From Streptomyces sp. NBC_01717 (GTDB lineage: Bacteria > Actinomycetota > Actinomycetes > Streptomycetales > Streptomycetaceae): a stretch of 64,000 nt of DNA. Below are positions 48,657 through 58,080 of this stretch, piece by piece. A model generated the notes under the pieces. It saw only the letters and a list, made by a program, of their open reading frames with translations, was not told where the DNA came from and ran no database searches. Position 1 is the first letter of the stretch. Every line of letters begins with the position of its first letter. Location: positions 3,286,001-3,350,000 of the forward strand of contig NZ_CP109178.1 of assembly GCF_036248255.1 (NCBI RefSeq). The letters are read 5' to 3'. The translations under genes were made by a program, and so were the position numbers.

Positions 48657-49300
48657 TTGGCCACCTCGAGGTCTGGTACCACCTTGCGGAGTTCCTCGAC
48701 GGAGAGCGCACCGGCGCGCAGCAGTACCGGCACCTTGCCGGTGACGTCGACGATGGAGGACGGCACGATGCCGGGGGTCGGGCCGCCGTCGAGGTAGACG
48801 GAGACGGAGTCGCCGAGCATCTCCTGGGCGGCGTCGCAGTCCTCGGGAGACGGGTGTCCGGTGAGGTTGGCGCTGGAGACGGCCATCGGACCGACCTCGG
48901 TGAGCAGCTCGATGGCGACCGGGTGCAGCGGCATCCGGACGGCGACGGTGCCGCGGGTGTCGCCGAGGTCCCACTGGAGCGACGGCTGGTGCTTCGCGAC
49001 GAGCGTGAGGGCGCCGGGCCAGAAGGCGTCGACGAGCTCCCAGGCCTGCTCGGAGAAGTCCGTGACCAAGCCGTGCAGGGTGTTCGGGGAGCCGATCAGG
49101 ACAGGGGTGGGCATATTGCGGCCGCGGCCCTTGGCGTCGAGCAGGTCGGCGACGCCCTCGGAGCTGAAGGCGTCCGCACCGATCCCGTACACGGTGTCGG
49201 TGGGCAGCACGACCAGTTCGCCGCGGCGCACGGCGGACGCGGCTTCGCGCAGACCCGTCGTACGGTCGGTCGCGTCGTTGCAGTCGTATCGCCGTGCCAT
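48653..49300 (-). CDS. L-threonylcarbamoyladenylate synthase (Sua5/YrdC/TsaC)
   Basis: The 215-residue protein makes the threonylcarbamoyl-AMP used for t6A37 in ANN-decoding tRNAs. Motifs 'PTDTVYGIG', 'KGRGRNMP' (for the usual K-R-P/S pattern) and 'SSANLTGHPSP' are present. It lacks the C-terminal Sua5 domain, so it is TsaC-like in length. It is 61 bp downstream of prmC and coupled to the phosphatase-like gene. Confidence 0.93.
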   Translation of the reverse strand: MARRYDCNDATDRTTGLREAASAVRRGELVVLPTDTVYGIGADAFSSEGVADLLDAKGRGRNMPTPVLIGSPNTLHGLVTDFSEQAWELVDAFWPGALTLVAKHQPSLQWDLGDTRGTVAVRMPLHPVAIELLTEVGPMAVSSANLTGHPSPEDCDAAQEMLGDSVSVYLDGGPTPGIVPSSIVDVTGKVPVLLRAGALSVEELRKVVPDLEVAN

Positions 49301-49361
49301 CAGCCGGCCTCCTCAAGCGTGTACGGGTACGGGTCGTGCGGGTGCGCGTGCGGGGCGCCGG

Positions 49362-50207
49362 TCACGGCATGGCCTTGCGGGCCGTGGCGAACCGGGGGCG
49401 CCCGTTCAGGTCGGGGTGGTCGGCCGCGTCGGCCCAGCCCCGCTCCTCGGTGAAGATCCACGGCACTTGACCGCCCTGGGTGTCGGCGTGCTCGATGACG
49501 ACGAGACCGCCGGGCCGCAGCAGACGGTGTGCGGTGCGTTCGATACCGCGGATGGTGTCGAGGCCGTCCTCGCCGGAGAAGAGCGCCATCTCCGGATCGT
49601 GGTCACGGGCCTCGGGTGCCACGTACTCCCACTCGGTGAGCGGGATGTACGGCGGGTTGGAGATGACCAGGTCGACCTGGCCGTCGAGCTCGGGAAGGGC
49701 CGTCAGGGCGTCCCCGCGGTGCACGGTGACCCTTGACCCCTCGGCGTTCTTCCGCGTCCAGGTGAGGGCCTCCTCGGACAGCTCCACGGCGTGCACGCGC
49801 GAGCGCGGCACCTCCTGGGCCATGGCGAGGGCGATGGCGCCCGATCCCGTGCAGAGGTCGACGATCATCGGCTCGACGACGTCCATCGCGCGGACGGCGT
49901 CTATCGCCCAGCCGACGACCGATTCGGTCTCCGGGCGGGGGACGAAGACGCCGGGGCCGACCTGGAGCTCCAGGTAGCGGAAGAAGGCGCGACCGGTGAT
50001 GTGCTGGAGCGGCTCGCGGGCCTCGCGGCGGGCGACGGCCTCCCAGTACCGGGCGTCGAAGTCCGCGTCCGGCACGTTGTGCAGCTCGCCCCGCTTGACG
50101 CCGTGCACGAACGCGGCAAGTTCCTCCGCGTCGAATCGCGGTGAGGGTACACCGGCGTCGGCCAGCCGCTGGGTGGCCTGGGCCACCTCGGCGAGCAGCA
50201 GGTTCAT
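49362..50207 (-). CDS. prmC: Release factor glutamine methyltransferase PrmC
   Basis: The 281-residue protein methylates the Gln of the GGQ motif in RF1/RF2. The SAM-binding motif 'VDLCTGSGAIALAMA' (116-130) and catalytic 'NPPY' (184-187) are intact. Its target RF1 is encoded directly upstream (42 bp), a widespread linkage. GGAG precedes the ATG. Confidence 0.95.
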   Translation of the reverse strand: MNLLLAEVAQATQRLADAGVPSPRFDAEELAAFVHGVKRGELHNVPDADFDARYWEAVARREAREPLQHITGRAFFRYLELQVGPGVFVPRPETESVVGWAIDAVRAMDVVEPMIVDLCTGSGAIALAMAQEVPRSRVHAVELSEEALTWTRKNAEGSRVTVHRGDALTALPELDGQVDLVISNPPYIPLTEWEYVAPEARDHDPEMALFSGEDGLDTIRGIERTAHRLLRPGGLVVIEHADTQGGQVPWIFTEERGWADAADHPDLNGRPRFATARKAMP

Positions 50208-50249
50208 CGCGGTTCTCCGTACGGTTTCACGGGCGGGGCGGGGCGTTGC

Positions 50250-51326
50250 TTATGCGGCGGCGAGCTTGGCGGCGGAGTCGGCGTCGACGCAGGCCTGGAT
50301 GACTGCGTCCAGTTCACCGTCGAGCACCTGGTCCAAGTTGTACGCCTTGAATCCGACGCGGTGGTCCGAGATCCGGTTTTCCGGGAAGTTGTAGGTACGG
50401 ATCTTCTCGGAACGGTCGACGGTACGCACCTGGCTGCGCCGGACGTCCGAGGCTTCCTGCTCGGCCGCCTCCTGAGCCGCGGCAAGCAGTCGCGACCGCA
50501 GGATACGCATCGCCTGCTCCTTGTTCTGAAGCTGGCTCTTCTCGTTCTGGCAGGAGGCGACGACACCGGTCGGCAGGTGCGTGATGCGGACGGCGGAGTC
50601 CGTCGTGTTGACGGACTGGCCGCCGGGGCCCGAGGAGCGGTAGACGTCGATACGGAGATCGTTGGCGTGGATCTCGACGTCGACCTCCTCCGCCTCGGGC
50701 GTGACGAGCACACCGGCTGCCGATGTGTGGATACGGCCCTGGGACTCGGTGGACGGCACCCGCTGCACGCGGTGCACGCCGCCCTCGTACTTCATCCGGG
50801 CCCACACACCCTGGCCGGGCTCGGTGGCGCCGTTGCCGCCCTTGGTCTTCACGGCGACCTGGACGTCCTTGTACCCACCGAGCTCGGACTCGGTGGAGTC
50901 GATGATCTCGGTCTTCCAGCCGACACGCTCGGCGTACCGCAGATACATGCGCAGCAGATCGCCGGCGAACAGGGCGGACTCGTCGCCGCCCGCGCCCGCC
51001 TTGATCTCCAGGAGCACGTCCTTGTCGTCACTGGGGTCGCGCGGGACCAGGAGGAGGCGGAGCTTCTCGGTGAGCTCCTCGCGCTGCTTCTCCAGGTCCT
51101 TCACCTCGGCGGCGAAGTCGGGGTCTTCCGCCGCGAGCTCGCGGGCGGTCTCGATGTCGTCCGCGGTCTGCTTCCAGGAGAGGTACGTACCGACGATCGG
51201 GGTCAGCTCGGCGTAGCGCTTGTTGAGCTTGCGCGCGTTGGCCTGGTCGGCGTGGACCGCGGGATCCGCGAGCTTCTTCTCAAGATCGGCCTGTTCGCCG
51301 ATCAGTTCCTCGACCGCCTCGAACAT
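50250..51326 (-). CDS. prfA: Peptide chain release factor 1
   Basis: The 358-residue class I release factor has tripeptide anticodon motif P191-S-T193 ('VPSTESQGR'; RF1-type PxT, recognising UAA/UAG) and hydrolysis motif GGQ at 235-237 ('SGPGGQSVN'). AGGAG precedes the ATG. It is followed by prmC, which modifies Q237. Confidence 0.97.
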   Translation of the reverse strand: MFEAVEELIGEQADLEKKLADPAVHADQANARKLNKRYAELTPIVGTYLSWKQTADDIETARELAAEDPDFAAEVKDLEKQREELTEKLRLLLVPRDPSDDKDVLLEIKAGAGGDESALFAGDLLRMYLRYAERVGWKTEIIDSTESELGGYKDVQVAVKTKGGNGATEPGQGVWARMKYEGGVHRVQRVPSTESQGRIHTSAAGVLVTPEAEEVDVEIHANDLRIDVYRSSGPGGQSVNTTDSAVRITHLPTGVVASCQNEKSQLQNKEQAMRILRSRLLAAAQEAAEQEASDVRRSQVRTVDRSEKIRTYNFPENRISDHRVGFKAYNLDQVLDGELDAVIQACVDADSAAKLAAA

Positions 51327-51455
51327 CGGGGGCTCCTGGGTGTGGGGTATCCCCTGCTCATCAAGAGCTCGGGGAAGTGACTTCGACATGCCTGCTGGAC
51401 GGCGGTGTGCTGTCCGGACGGGGGGTGCGGGGACGGGCCTGAACCCCCCGGCCGG

Positions 51456-51506
51456 AAAAAAACGCCGGTCTCGACGCCCCCGGGAAGAGGGCGCCGAGAA
51501 CCGGCG
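51456..51506 (-). terminator. Rho-independent terminator of rpmE
   Basis: The minus strand has a long GC stem, CGCCGGTTCTCGGCGCCC against GGGCGTCGAGACCGGCG with one bulge, directly followed by TTTTTTT, the longest U-tract in the window. Confidence 0.9.
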
Positions 51507-51516
51507 CAATGGCTCG

Positions 51517-51741
51517 CTACTTGCTGGCGGAGCCTGCAGCCTTGCCGAAGCGGGCCTCGAAGCGGGCCACACGGCCACCGGTGTCGAGGATCTTCTGCTT
51601 GCCCGTGTAGAACGGGTGGCACTCGGAGCAGACGTCGGCACGGATGGCGCCGCCGCCGATGGTGGACCGCGTGGTGAACGACGCGCCACAGGTGCAGCTG
51701 ACCTGCGTCTCGACGTACTCGGGGTGGATGTCGCGCTTCAA
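51517..51741 (-). CDS. rpmE: 50S ribosomal protein L31 (zinc-binding, C+ form)
   Basis: The 74-residue L31 has all four zinc ligands (C16, C18, C38, C41; 'CTCGASF' and '[12 protein letters not shown]'). The C+ form is replaced by a Cys-free paralog under zinc starvation in Streptomyces; that paralog is not in this window. It ends at a strong terminator 11 bp past the stop. Confidence 0.96.
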   Translation of the reverse strand: MKRDIHPEYVETQVSCTCGASFTTRSTIGGGAIRADVCSECHPFYTGKQKILDTGGRVARFEARFGKAAGSASK

Positions 51742-51923
51742 GGGTGTCTCCTAGGTTCGGGAGGGCGCCGGGTCGTACGCGCGGATTTGCGCATCCGTGA
51801 ACCGGGGCCGACGTACCAGTCTGCCAGGACCGGCCGTATCTCCCAAAACCGGGGGCGTGCCGCAACTATTCCCGAGCGCTGCGGAACGCTCCGCGCACGC
51901 CGGGACACCGGACTGTGGTGGTC

Positions 51924-53027
51924 CTACCGGACGACCTGGCCCGCACCGCCCTTGTCGCCGGCCGACTTCTCGATGGCGGAGGCGGGGATCGGCTTGTCCT
52001 GCTTGAGGGCGGTCCACACCTGCTGTGCGGACTTCTCCAGCGGTACGACGCGGTTCGGGTCGGCCGGGTCGTACTGCACGGGCAGCGTGACCATGTGGAC
52101 GTTTTTCGAGCCGAGCCCCTTGAGGCCGTTGGCGAAGCCCGTGAGCTCCTTGACCGAACCCAGGTCGGAGTCGGTGGTGATGGCCTTGGTCGCCGTGTCC
52201 GCGAGACCGAACAGCGTCTTCGGGTCGGAGAACACCCCCACGGTCTTCGCCTGTTCCATCAGCGCCTTGATGAAGGCCTGCTGGAGCTGGATACGGCCGA
52301 GGTCGCTGCCGTCGCCGACGCTCTTGCGGGTGCGGACCAGGCCGAGCGACTGCTCTCCGTCGAGGGTGTGGGTGCCGGGCGTCAGATTCAGATGGCTCTT
52401 GGAGTCGTCGATCGCCTGCGTGGTGGTGATCTTGACGCCGCCCAGCTGGTCGATGAGCTTCTTGAAGCCGGTGAAGTCGACCTCGAGGTAGTGGTCCATG
52501 CGGATGCCGGACATCGACTCGACGGTCTTGACCGCGCAGGCCGGCCCGCCGACCTCGTACGCCGTGTTGAACATCGCGCGCTGCTCGCCCGGTACGGTCT
52601 CGCCGCTGGTGTCGCTCGTGCAGTCGGGGCGGGTGACGAGGGTGTCGCGCGGAATGGAGACGACGCTCGCGGTCCTGTGGCCCTGATTGAGGTGCACGAC
52701 CATCGCGGTGTCCGAGCGGGCGGTGCCTTCGTCCCTGCCGTACTCGGAGTTCGCGCCGGAGCGGGAGTCGGAGCCCAGGACGAGGATGTCCTGCGAGCCG
52801 TTGTCGACATCGGCCGGGCGGTTCTTGCCGAGCGCGGCGTTGATGTCGACGGCCTTGAGATTTCCGTTGAGCTTGAAGTACGCGTAACCCAGACCCGCAC
52901 CGCCCACCACGACCACGCCGGCCACGGTCCAGGCGGCTACGGCCGTCGCCCTGCGGCGGCGGGAAGGCTCCTTCCGGCGCTTGCCGGTGCCGCGTATTCG
53001 GCCGTTGCTCCCGTTCTGCCCGGTCAT
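51924..53027 (-). CDS. LytR-CpsA-Psr (LCP) family protein
   Basis: The 367-residue protein has a short basic cytoplasmic tail, one membrane segment (about 28-50) and an extracytoplasmic LCP domain with 'ILVLGSDSRSG', 'RSDTAMVVHLN' and 'VSIPRDTLV'. LCP enzymes transfer undecaprenyl-linked glycopolymers (e.g. teichoic acids) onto peptidoglycan. It may complete the pathway begun by the WecA-like enzyme at 45174-46559. It lies alone between rpmE and rho; the 367-bp spacer to rho holds the rho terminator. Confidence 0.92.
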   Translation of the reverse strand: MTGQNGSNGRIRGTGKRRKEPSRRRRATAVAAWTVAGVVVVGGAGLGYAYFKLNGNLKAVDINAALGKNRPADVDNGSQDILVLGSDSRSGANSEYGRDEGTARSDTAMVVHLNQGHRTASVVSIPRDTLVTRPDCTSDTSGETVPGEQRAMFNTAYEVGGPACAVKTVESMSGIRMDHYLEVDFTGFKKLIDQLGGVKITTTQAIDDSKSHLNLTPGTHTLDGEQSLGLVRTRKSVGDGSDLGRIQLQQAFIKALMEQAKTVGVFSDPKTLFGLADTATKAITTDSDLGSVKELTGFANGLKGLGSKNVHMVTLPVQYDPADPNRVVPLEKSAQQVWTALKQDKPIPASAIEKSAGDKGGAGQVVR

Positions 53028-53328
53028 CCGTCTCCTCGATCCTCACCTGCCCCGGCTACCCCCTGCAGTGGTGTTCGGGCACTGGTTCTGTCGCTTTGTC
53101 GCTATGAGTACGACGTGGTGGCTCGAAAAAGGGTTGCACAGCGCCCGGTCGGGACCGGGTGAGGACCCAAGCCGCGCACGACGGCGGGGAACGGCCGGTG
53201 ATCCCGCGCTCACCTGCGGTTTCCTGCCTGCTACAGGCATCGCCGGGGCCGGTGGCGGAACCGTCGCCGTGTGGCGAAGGTCTCGGATCGGGCGGATCTG
53301 CCGAAAGGCCGGAAATCGATGCACCGGA
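53028..53328. other. Spacer between lcp and rho terminator
   Basis: No gene or conserved motif was recognised in this stretch. It probably carries the lcp promoter. Confidence 0.4.
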
Positions 53329-53370
53329 ACAGGGCCGCCCCCGTCACCGAGGTGACGGGGGCGGCCCTGT
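53329..53370 (-). terminator. Terminator of rho
   Basis: A perfect 20-bp inverted repeat (ACAGGGCCGCCC...) with a 2-bp centre lies 25 bp past the rho stop. It is the longest perfect hairpin seen in the window. It lacks a T-tract. Confidence 0.8.
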
Positions 53371-53394
53371 GACAACTGCCTGAGCGGTACGACG

Positions 53395-55443
53395 TCAGTC
53401 GTTGCCGTTGCCCGGAGCGGGCGTCGTCTTCTGGATCTGGAGCAGGAACTCCGCGTTGGACTGGGTCTTCTTCATCCGGTCCAGGAGGAGCTCGATCGCC
53501 TGCTGCTGGTCGAGCGCGTGCAGCACCCGGCGCAGCTTCCAGACAATCGCCAACTCGTCGCTGCCGAGCAGGATTTCTTCCTTACGGGTGCTGGACGCGT
53601 CGACGTCCACCGCCGGGAAGATGCGCTTGTCCGAGAGCTTCCGGTCGAGCTTGAGCTCCATGTTGCCGGTGCCCTTGAACTCCTCGAAGATCACCTCGTC
53701 CATGCGCGAGCCGGTCTCGACGAGCGCGGTGGCCAGGATGGTCAGCGAGCCGCCGTCCTCGATGTTGCGCGCGGCACCGAAGAAGCGCTTCGGCGGGTAC
53801 AGCGCGGTCGAGTCGACACCACCGGACAGGATGCGACCGGATGCCGGGGCCGCGAGGTTGTACGCGCGGCCGAGGCGGGTGATCGAGTCCAGCAGGACGA
53901 CCACGTCGTGACCCAGCTCGACGAGACGCTTGGCGCGCTCGATGGCCAGCTCGGCGACGGTGGTGTGGTCCTCGGCGGGACGGTCGAAGGTCGAGGAGAT
54001 GACCTCGCCCTTCACCGACCGCTGCATGTCGGTGACCTCTTCCGGACGCTCGTCGACCAGGACGACCATCAGGTGGCACTCGGGACTGTTGACGGTGATC
54101 GCGTTGGCGATCGCCTGCAGGATCATGGTCTTGCCGGTCTTCGGCGGGGCCACGATCAGACCACGCTGGCCCTTGCCGATCGGTGCGACCAGGTCGATGA
54201 TCCGCGTCGTCAGGACGTTGGAGTCGGTCTCCAGACGGAGCCGGTCCTGCGGGTACAGCGGGGTCAGCTTCTGGAACTCCGGGCGGCCGCGGCCGCTTTC
54301 CGGAGCCATGCCGTTGACCGAGTCGAGGCGGACCAGCGCGTTGAACTTCTCGCGGCGCTCGCCGTCCTTGGGCTGGCGCACCGCACCGGTGACGTGGTCA
54401 CCCTTGCGCAGGCCGTTCTTGCGGACCTGGGCGAGCGAGACGTACACGTCGTTCGGGCCCGGCAGGTAGCCGGAGGTCCGGATGAACGCGTAGTTGTCGA
54501 GGATGTCCAGGATGCCCGCGACCGGGATCAGGACGTCGTCGTCGGAGACCGGCGGCGCGTCGCTCGCGAAGTCGTCACGGCCACGACGGCCACGGCGGTC
54601 GCGGTAGCGGCCACGGCGACCGCGACGGCCACCTGCCTCGTCGTCGTAACCGTCGTCCTGCGGTCCGCCGCCACCCTGCTGGCCCTGGCCCTGGCTCTGG
54701 CCCTGGCCCTGGCCCTGGCCCTGACCCTGGCGCTGCTGGCGCTGGCCGCCCTGCTGGCCCTGGCCACCGCCCTGCTCCTCGCCCTTGCCGCGGCGGTCGC
54801 GCTGACGGTCACGGCGGTCGCCGCGGTCGCCGCGGTCGCCGCGGTCGCCACGCTGACCGCGGTCGCCACGGCGGCCTTCGGCGGTGTCCACGGCGGCTTC
54901 GGCCTTCGCGTCGGCGCGGTCGTCACCCTTGGGCTCGGCCTGCGTCTCCACCTTGGCCTCGGCCTTGGGCTCCGCCTTGACGTCCGGGCTGCCCGCCTGC
55001 GCGGTCGCACGGCGCCGACGACGCTCACCCGTGGGCTGGTCGTCGCTGGCCGGCTGACCGGGGATGTCGATCTGCTGCTGGGCCGTCGCCTTCTCGGCGG
55101 GCGCGGCGGCGGACTCGTCCCCCGTGCGCGCCTTGGAGGTGGCGCGGCGCTTCGGCTTGGTCTCGGCGTCCGCGGCGGCGGGCGCTGCGGCAGCCTTGGG
55201 CGCAGCGCTTCCGCCCTGCGCCTCCTTGATGACCTCGATCAGCTGGCTCTTGCGCATCCGCGCAGTGCCCTTGATGCCGAGGCCGGACGCGACCTGCTGC
55301 AGCTCGGCCAGGACCATGCCATCGAGGCCGGTGCCGGAGCGGCGGCGCCGTGCGGTGGTGCCAGTGGCAGCACCTTCGGCGGGCGCGGAGCTGTCGACGG
55401 TCTTGTCGGCAGTCACGCCCATCAGATCGGTGGTGTCGCTCAC
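53395..55443 (-). CDS. rho: Transcription termination factor Rho with large N-terminal insertion
   Basis: The 682-residue hexameric RNA helicase has, in order, a Rho_N domain (about 35-75), a disordered, charged and low-complexity insert (about 80-300) with GD-R-RG repeats and a run of Gln-Gly pairs, then RNA-binding and ATPase domains with Walker A 'PPKTGKT', 'LVDERPEEVTDM' and the R-loop near 'GRILSGGVDS'. E. coli Rho has 419 residues; actinobacterial Rho typically has such an insert, which adds RNA affinity. GTG start with GGAAGG 8 nt upstream. A 384-bp leader precedes it. Confidence 0.97.
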   Translation of the reverse strand: MSDTTDLMGVTADKTVDSSAPAEGAATGTTARRRRSGTGLDGMVLAELQQVASGLGIKGTARMRKSQLIEVIKEAQGGSAAPKAAAAPAAADAETKPKRRATSKARTGDESAAAPAEKATAQQQIDIPGQPASDDQPTGERRRRRATAQAGSPDVKAEPKAEAKVETQAEPKGDDRADAKAEAAVDTAEGRRGDRGQRGDRGDRGDRGDRRDRQRDRRGKGEEQGGGQGQQGGQRQQRQGQGQGQGQGQSQGQGQQGGGGPQDDGYDDEAGGRRGRRGRYRDRRGRRGRDDFASDAPPVSDDDVLIPVAGILDILDNYAFIRTSGYLPGPNDVYVSLAQVRKNGLRKGDHVTGAVRQPKDGERREKFNALVRLDSVNGMAPESGRGRPEFQKLTPLYPQDRLRLETDSNVLTTRIIDLVAPIGKGQRGLIVAPPKTGKTMILQAIANAITVNSPECHLMVVLVDERPEEVTDMQRSVKGEVISSTFDRPAEDHTTVAELAIERAKRLVELGHDVVVLLDSITRLGRAYNLAAPASGRILSGGVDSTALYPPKRFFGAARNIEDGGSLTILATALVETGSRMDEVIFEEFKGTGNMELKLDRKLSDKRIFPAVDVDASSTRKEEILLGSDELAIVWKLRRVLHALDQQQAIELLLDRMKKTQSNAEFLLQIQKTTPAPGNGND
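54675..54860 (-). repeat. Low-complexity repeats inside rho
   Basis: A 6-bp CCCTGG-type repeat (about 54680-54730, encoding Gln-Gly pairs) and a 9-bp repeat CCGCGGTCG (about 54813-54855, encoding Gly-Asp-Arg units) lie in the insert-coding part. Both are prone to slippage; reading frame is kept because the units are multiples of three. Confidence 0.7.
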
Positions 55444-55827
55444 GAAGGGTCCTTCCCTGGAGCGGACGTCGGCCTTCTGGCTCGGCGACCGGTTGTGCTG
55501 TCCGACTGCGGTCTTTGGATCTTGCGGACCGTGCCGGGGCGGTGGTCCGCCGGGTACGGCGGAGAGATGAATGTGCAAGGGTCCGACGCGAGCATCCCCC
55601 TGCTCGGCCCACTCCTGGACAAGCGAAGGGTGTCGTGCCGGTTCCGGAGCGTGCTCGAAACTGCTCAGGCAGGCTGCTCAGGCAGTTGGGGAGGCTCTCG
55701 GAAGAAATGGTGGCCCCGGAAAGGGACACGAAGCAACGCGCCACATAGACGTCGATTGCAGACTTGAGGTTAACACTACCGGCTCCAACAAACATTCCCC
55801 CTCTCACTCACCGGCAATCACTTCTCG
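55444..55827. other. rho leader / upstream region
   Basis: The 384-bp spacer between thrB and rho has no supported gene. It includes a tandem 13-bp repeat at 55661-55685 (two copies of CTGCTCAGGCAG, spaced by one G) and an AT-rich patch near 55760-55800 suitable for the rho promoter, so the rho mRNA has a long 5' leader. Confidence 0.5.
55661..55685. repeat. Tandem 12-bp repeat in the rho leader
   Basis: CTGCTCAGGCAG twice, separated by one G. Each unit is itself partly self-complementary (CTGC...GCAG), so alternative hairpins are possible in the leader RNA. Confidence 0.6.
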
Positions 55828-56745
55828 CTACGGGGCGAGCGGCAGCACACTCGCACCCGAGGCGTCGAGAGTGAGCCGGTTGGCCGCCCATCCCTCGCCC
55901 GCCAGCCGTGCGACCTTGTCGGCCGCACCGTCCTCGGCCAGCGCGAGCACGGTCGGCCCGGCACCGGAGATGACTGCAGGGACGCCGTCGGCGCGCAGTC
56001 GGTTCACAAGTTCCACGCTCTCGGCCATTGCGGGGGCGCGGTATTCCTGGTGCAGCCGGTCCTCGGTCGCGGCGAGCAGCAGCTCGGGGCGGCGGGTCAC
56101 GGCTTCGACGAGGAGAGCCGCACGGCCGACGTTGAACGCGGCGTCGACGTGCGGGACGGTGCGCGGCAGCAGTCCGCGGGCGGTCTCGGTGAGCACCGGC
56201 TTGCCGGGGACGAAAACCACCGGAACGATGGAATCCGAGGGATCCATCCTGATCGCGCGAGCGGACCCGCCGTCCATCCAGGCCAGCGTGAAGCCGCCGA
56301 GCAGGCACGCCGCGACGTTGTCGGGGTGGCCCTCGATCTCGGTGGCGAGCTCCAGCAGCGCCGCGTCGTCGAGCCGGGCATCGCCACCGGTCGTCACAGC
56401 GCGGGCCGCGACGATACCGGCGCAGATGGCCGCGGAGGAGGAGCCGAGGCCACGTCCGTGCGGGATGCGGTTGGCGCAGACGATCTCCAGGCCGCGGGGC
56501 TGTCCACCGAGCAGGCCGAAGGCCGTACGCAGGGAGCGCACGAGGAGGTGACTCTCGTCGCGGGGCAGGGTGTCGGCACCCTCGCCGGCGATGTCGATGT
56601 GCAGACCGGAGTCCGCGACGCGGACGACGACGTCGTCGTACAGCCCCAGCGACAGGCCGAGGGCGTCAAAACCCGGGCCCAGGTTGGCGCTGGTAGCGGG
56701 GACGCGCACCCGGACGGCGGCGGCTCGGAAGGCGGGACCGGCCAT
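55828..56745 (-). CDS. thrB: Homoserine kinase
   Basis: The 305-residue GHMP kinase phosphorylates homoserine in threonine synthesis. The ATP motif 'GRGLGSSSAAI' (P-X3-G-L-G-S-S-A-A form) and N-terminal 'PATSANLGPGFDALG' are typical. The start is ATG opening 'MAGPAFRAAAV'; the frame is open 32 codons further up but without support. It is separated from thrC by 255 bp with a hairpin, so it may have its own promoter. Confidence 0.95.
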   Translation of the reverse strand: MAGPAFRAAAVRVRVPATSANLGPGFDALGLSLGLYDDVVVRVADSGLHIDIAGEGADTLPRDESHLLVRSLRTAFGLLGGQPRGLEIVCANRIPHGRGLGSSSAAICAGIVAARAVTTGGDARLDDAALLELATEIEGHPDNVAACLLGGFTLAWMDGGSARAIRMDPSDSIVPVVFVPGKPVLTETARGLLPRTVPHVDAAFNVGRAALLVEAVTRRPELLLAATEDRLHQEYRAPAMAESVELVNRLRADGVPAVISGAGPTVLALAEDGAADKVARLAGEGWAANRLTLDASGASVLPLAP

Positions 56746-56917
56746 CGCTTCGACGACTCTCCTTGTGAGGCAGTGGGGATTGTTGCGGCGGGGATTGTGG
56801 CGGTGGATATTTCGTAAGCCTGTGGAGAACCCGACGGCCACGAAGGCGGCACCGCGGCAATTGCGGCGGGGCGGGTTGACTACAGCTTATCGAAGGAAGG
56901 TTCTGTCGCGACATAGG

Positions 56918-56961
56918 GCGCACAGGAGGCGCACGATGCGTGTCGCACGCCTCCTATGCGC
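56918..56961 (-). terminator. Hairpin downstream of thrC
   Basis: GCGCACAGGAGGCG and CGCCTCCTATGCGC pair over 13 of 14 positions with a 16-nt loop, 39 bp past the thrC stop. It would end the hom-thrC transcript before thrB or act as an attenuator for thrB. Confidence 0.55.
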
Positions 56962-57000
56962 TCTCCGCCCCGAAAAGGGGCGGTTGAGCTGCTGATGTCC

Positions 57001-58074
57001 TTACTGCACGAGGCCCAGCTTCTCCGCGGCGGTGGCGGCGTCGACCGGTACGGTGACGGGCTGCGGGGCGCCCGCGACGGCCCAGTCGGGATCCTTCAGA
57101 CCGTTGCCGGTGACCGTGCAGACGATCTTCTGGCCGGGGTCGACCTTGCCCTCTTCGGCGGCCTTGAGCAGACCGGCGACCGATGCGGCCGAGGCGGGCT
57201 CGACGAAGACGCCCTCCCGAGAGGCCAACAGACGGTAGGCGGACAGAATTTGACGGTCCGTCACCTCGTCGATGAAGCCGCCGGACGCGTCACGTGCGTC
57301 CAGCGCGTACTGCCAGGAGGCCGGGTTGCCGATCCGGATCGCGGTGGCGATGGTCGACGGGTCCTTGACGATCTCGCCACGGACGATGGGCGCGGAGCCC
57401 GAGGCCTGGAAACCCCACATACGGGGCTTGTGCGTCGACATGGCATCCGCGGCGTACTCCGTGTAGCCCTTCCAGTACGCGGTGATGTTGCCCGCGTTGC
57501 CGACCGGGAGGACATGGATGTCAGGGGCGTCGCCGAGCGCGTCGACGATCTCGAACGCCGCGGTCTTCTGACCCTCGATACGGACCGGATTGACCGAATT
57601 GACCAGCGCCACCGGGTAGTTGTCCGAGAGCGAGCGCGCCAGCGTCAGGCAGTCGTCGAAGTTGCCGTCGACCTGGAGGATCTTGGCGCCGTGGACGAGC
57701 GCCTGGCCCATCTTGCCGAGCGCGATCTTGCCCTGCGGTACGAGGACGGCGCAGACCATGCCCGCCCGCACCGCGTACGCGGCGGCGGAGGCGGACGTGT
57801 TGCCGGTGGACGCGCAGATGACGGCCTTGGCGCCCTCCTCCTTGGCCCGGGTGATCGCCATCGTCATACCGCGGTCCTTGAAGGACCCGGTGGGGTTGGC
57901 GCCCTCCACCTTGAGGTGCACCTCGCAGCCCGTGCGCTCGGAGAGGACCTGAGCGGGAACGAGCGGCGTGCCACCCTCACGAAGCGTGACGACCGGCGTC
58001 GTGCTCGTGACCGGAAGACGGTCCCGGTACTCCTCGATGATGCCGCGCCACTGGTGGGTGCCCTTGCTGGTCAT
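57001..58074 (-). CDS. thrC: Threonine synthase
   Basis: The 357-residue PLP enzyme converts phosphohomoserine to threonine. PLP Lys K66 lies in 'TGSFKDRGM', followed by '[13 protein letters not shown]'. The short form (about 350 residues) is typical of actinobacteria. It is 6 bp after hom in the same operon. Confidence 0.96.
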   Translation of the reverse strand: MTSKGTHQWRGIIEEYRDRLPVTSTTPVVTLREGGTPLVPAQVLSERTGCEVHLKVEGANPTGSFKDRGMTMAITRAKEEGAKAVICASTGNTSASAAAYAVRAGMVCAVLVPQGKIALGKMGQALVHGAKILQVDGNFDDCLTLARSLSDNYPVALVNSVNPVRIEGQKTAAFEIVDALGDAPDIHVLPVGNAGNITAYWKGYTEYAADAMSTHKPRMWGFQASGSAPIVRGEIVKDPSTIATAIRIGNPASWQYALDARDASGGFIDEVTDRQILSAYRLLASREGVFVEPASAASVAGLLKAAEEGKVDPGQKIVCTVTGNGLKDPDWAVAGAPQPVTVPVDAATAAEKLGLVQ

Positions 58075-58080
58075 GGGTCC

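Noticed and set aside
54675..54860. Repeats in rho as a CRISPR or phase-variable array
   Set aside because: Units are 6 and 9 bp, in frame and inside a protein-coding region; no spacer-repeat structure exists.
53518..55767. Plus-strand open frame opposite rho
   Set aside because: The sequence is low-complexity Val/Ala/Thr/Leu repeats mirroring the Gln-Gly and Gly-Asp-Arg repeats of rho; rho itself is certain.
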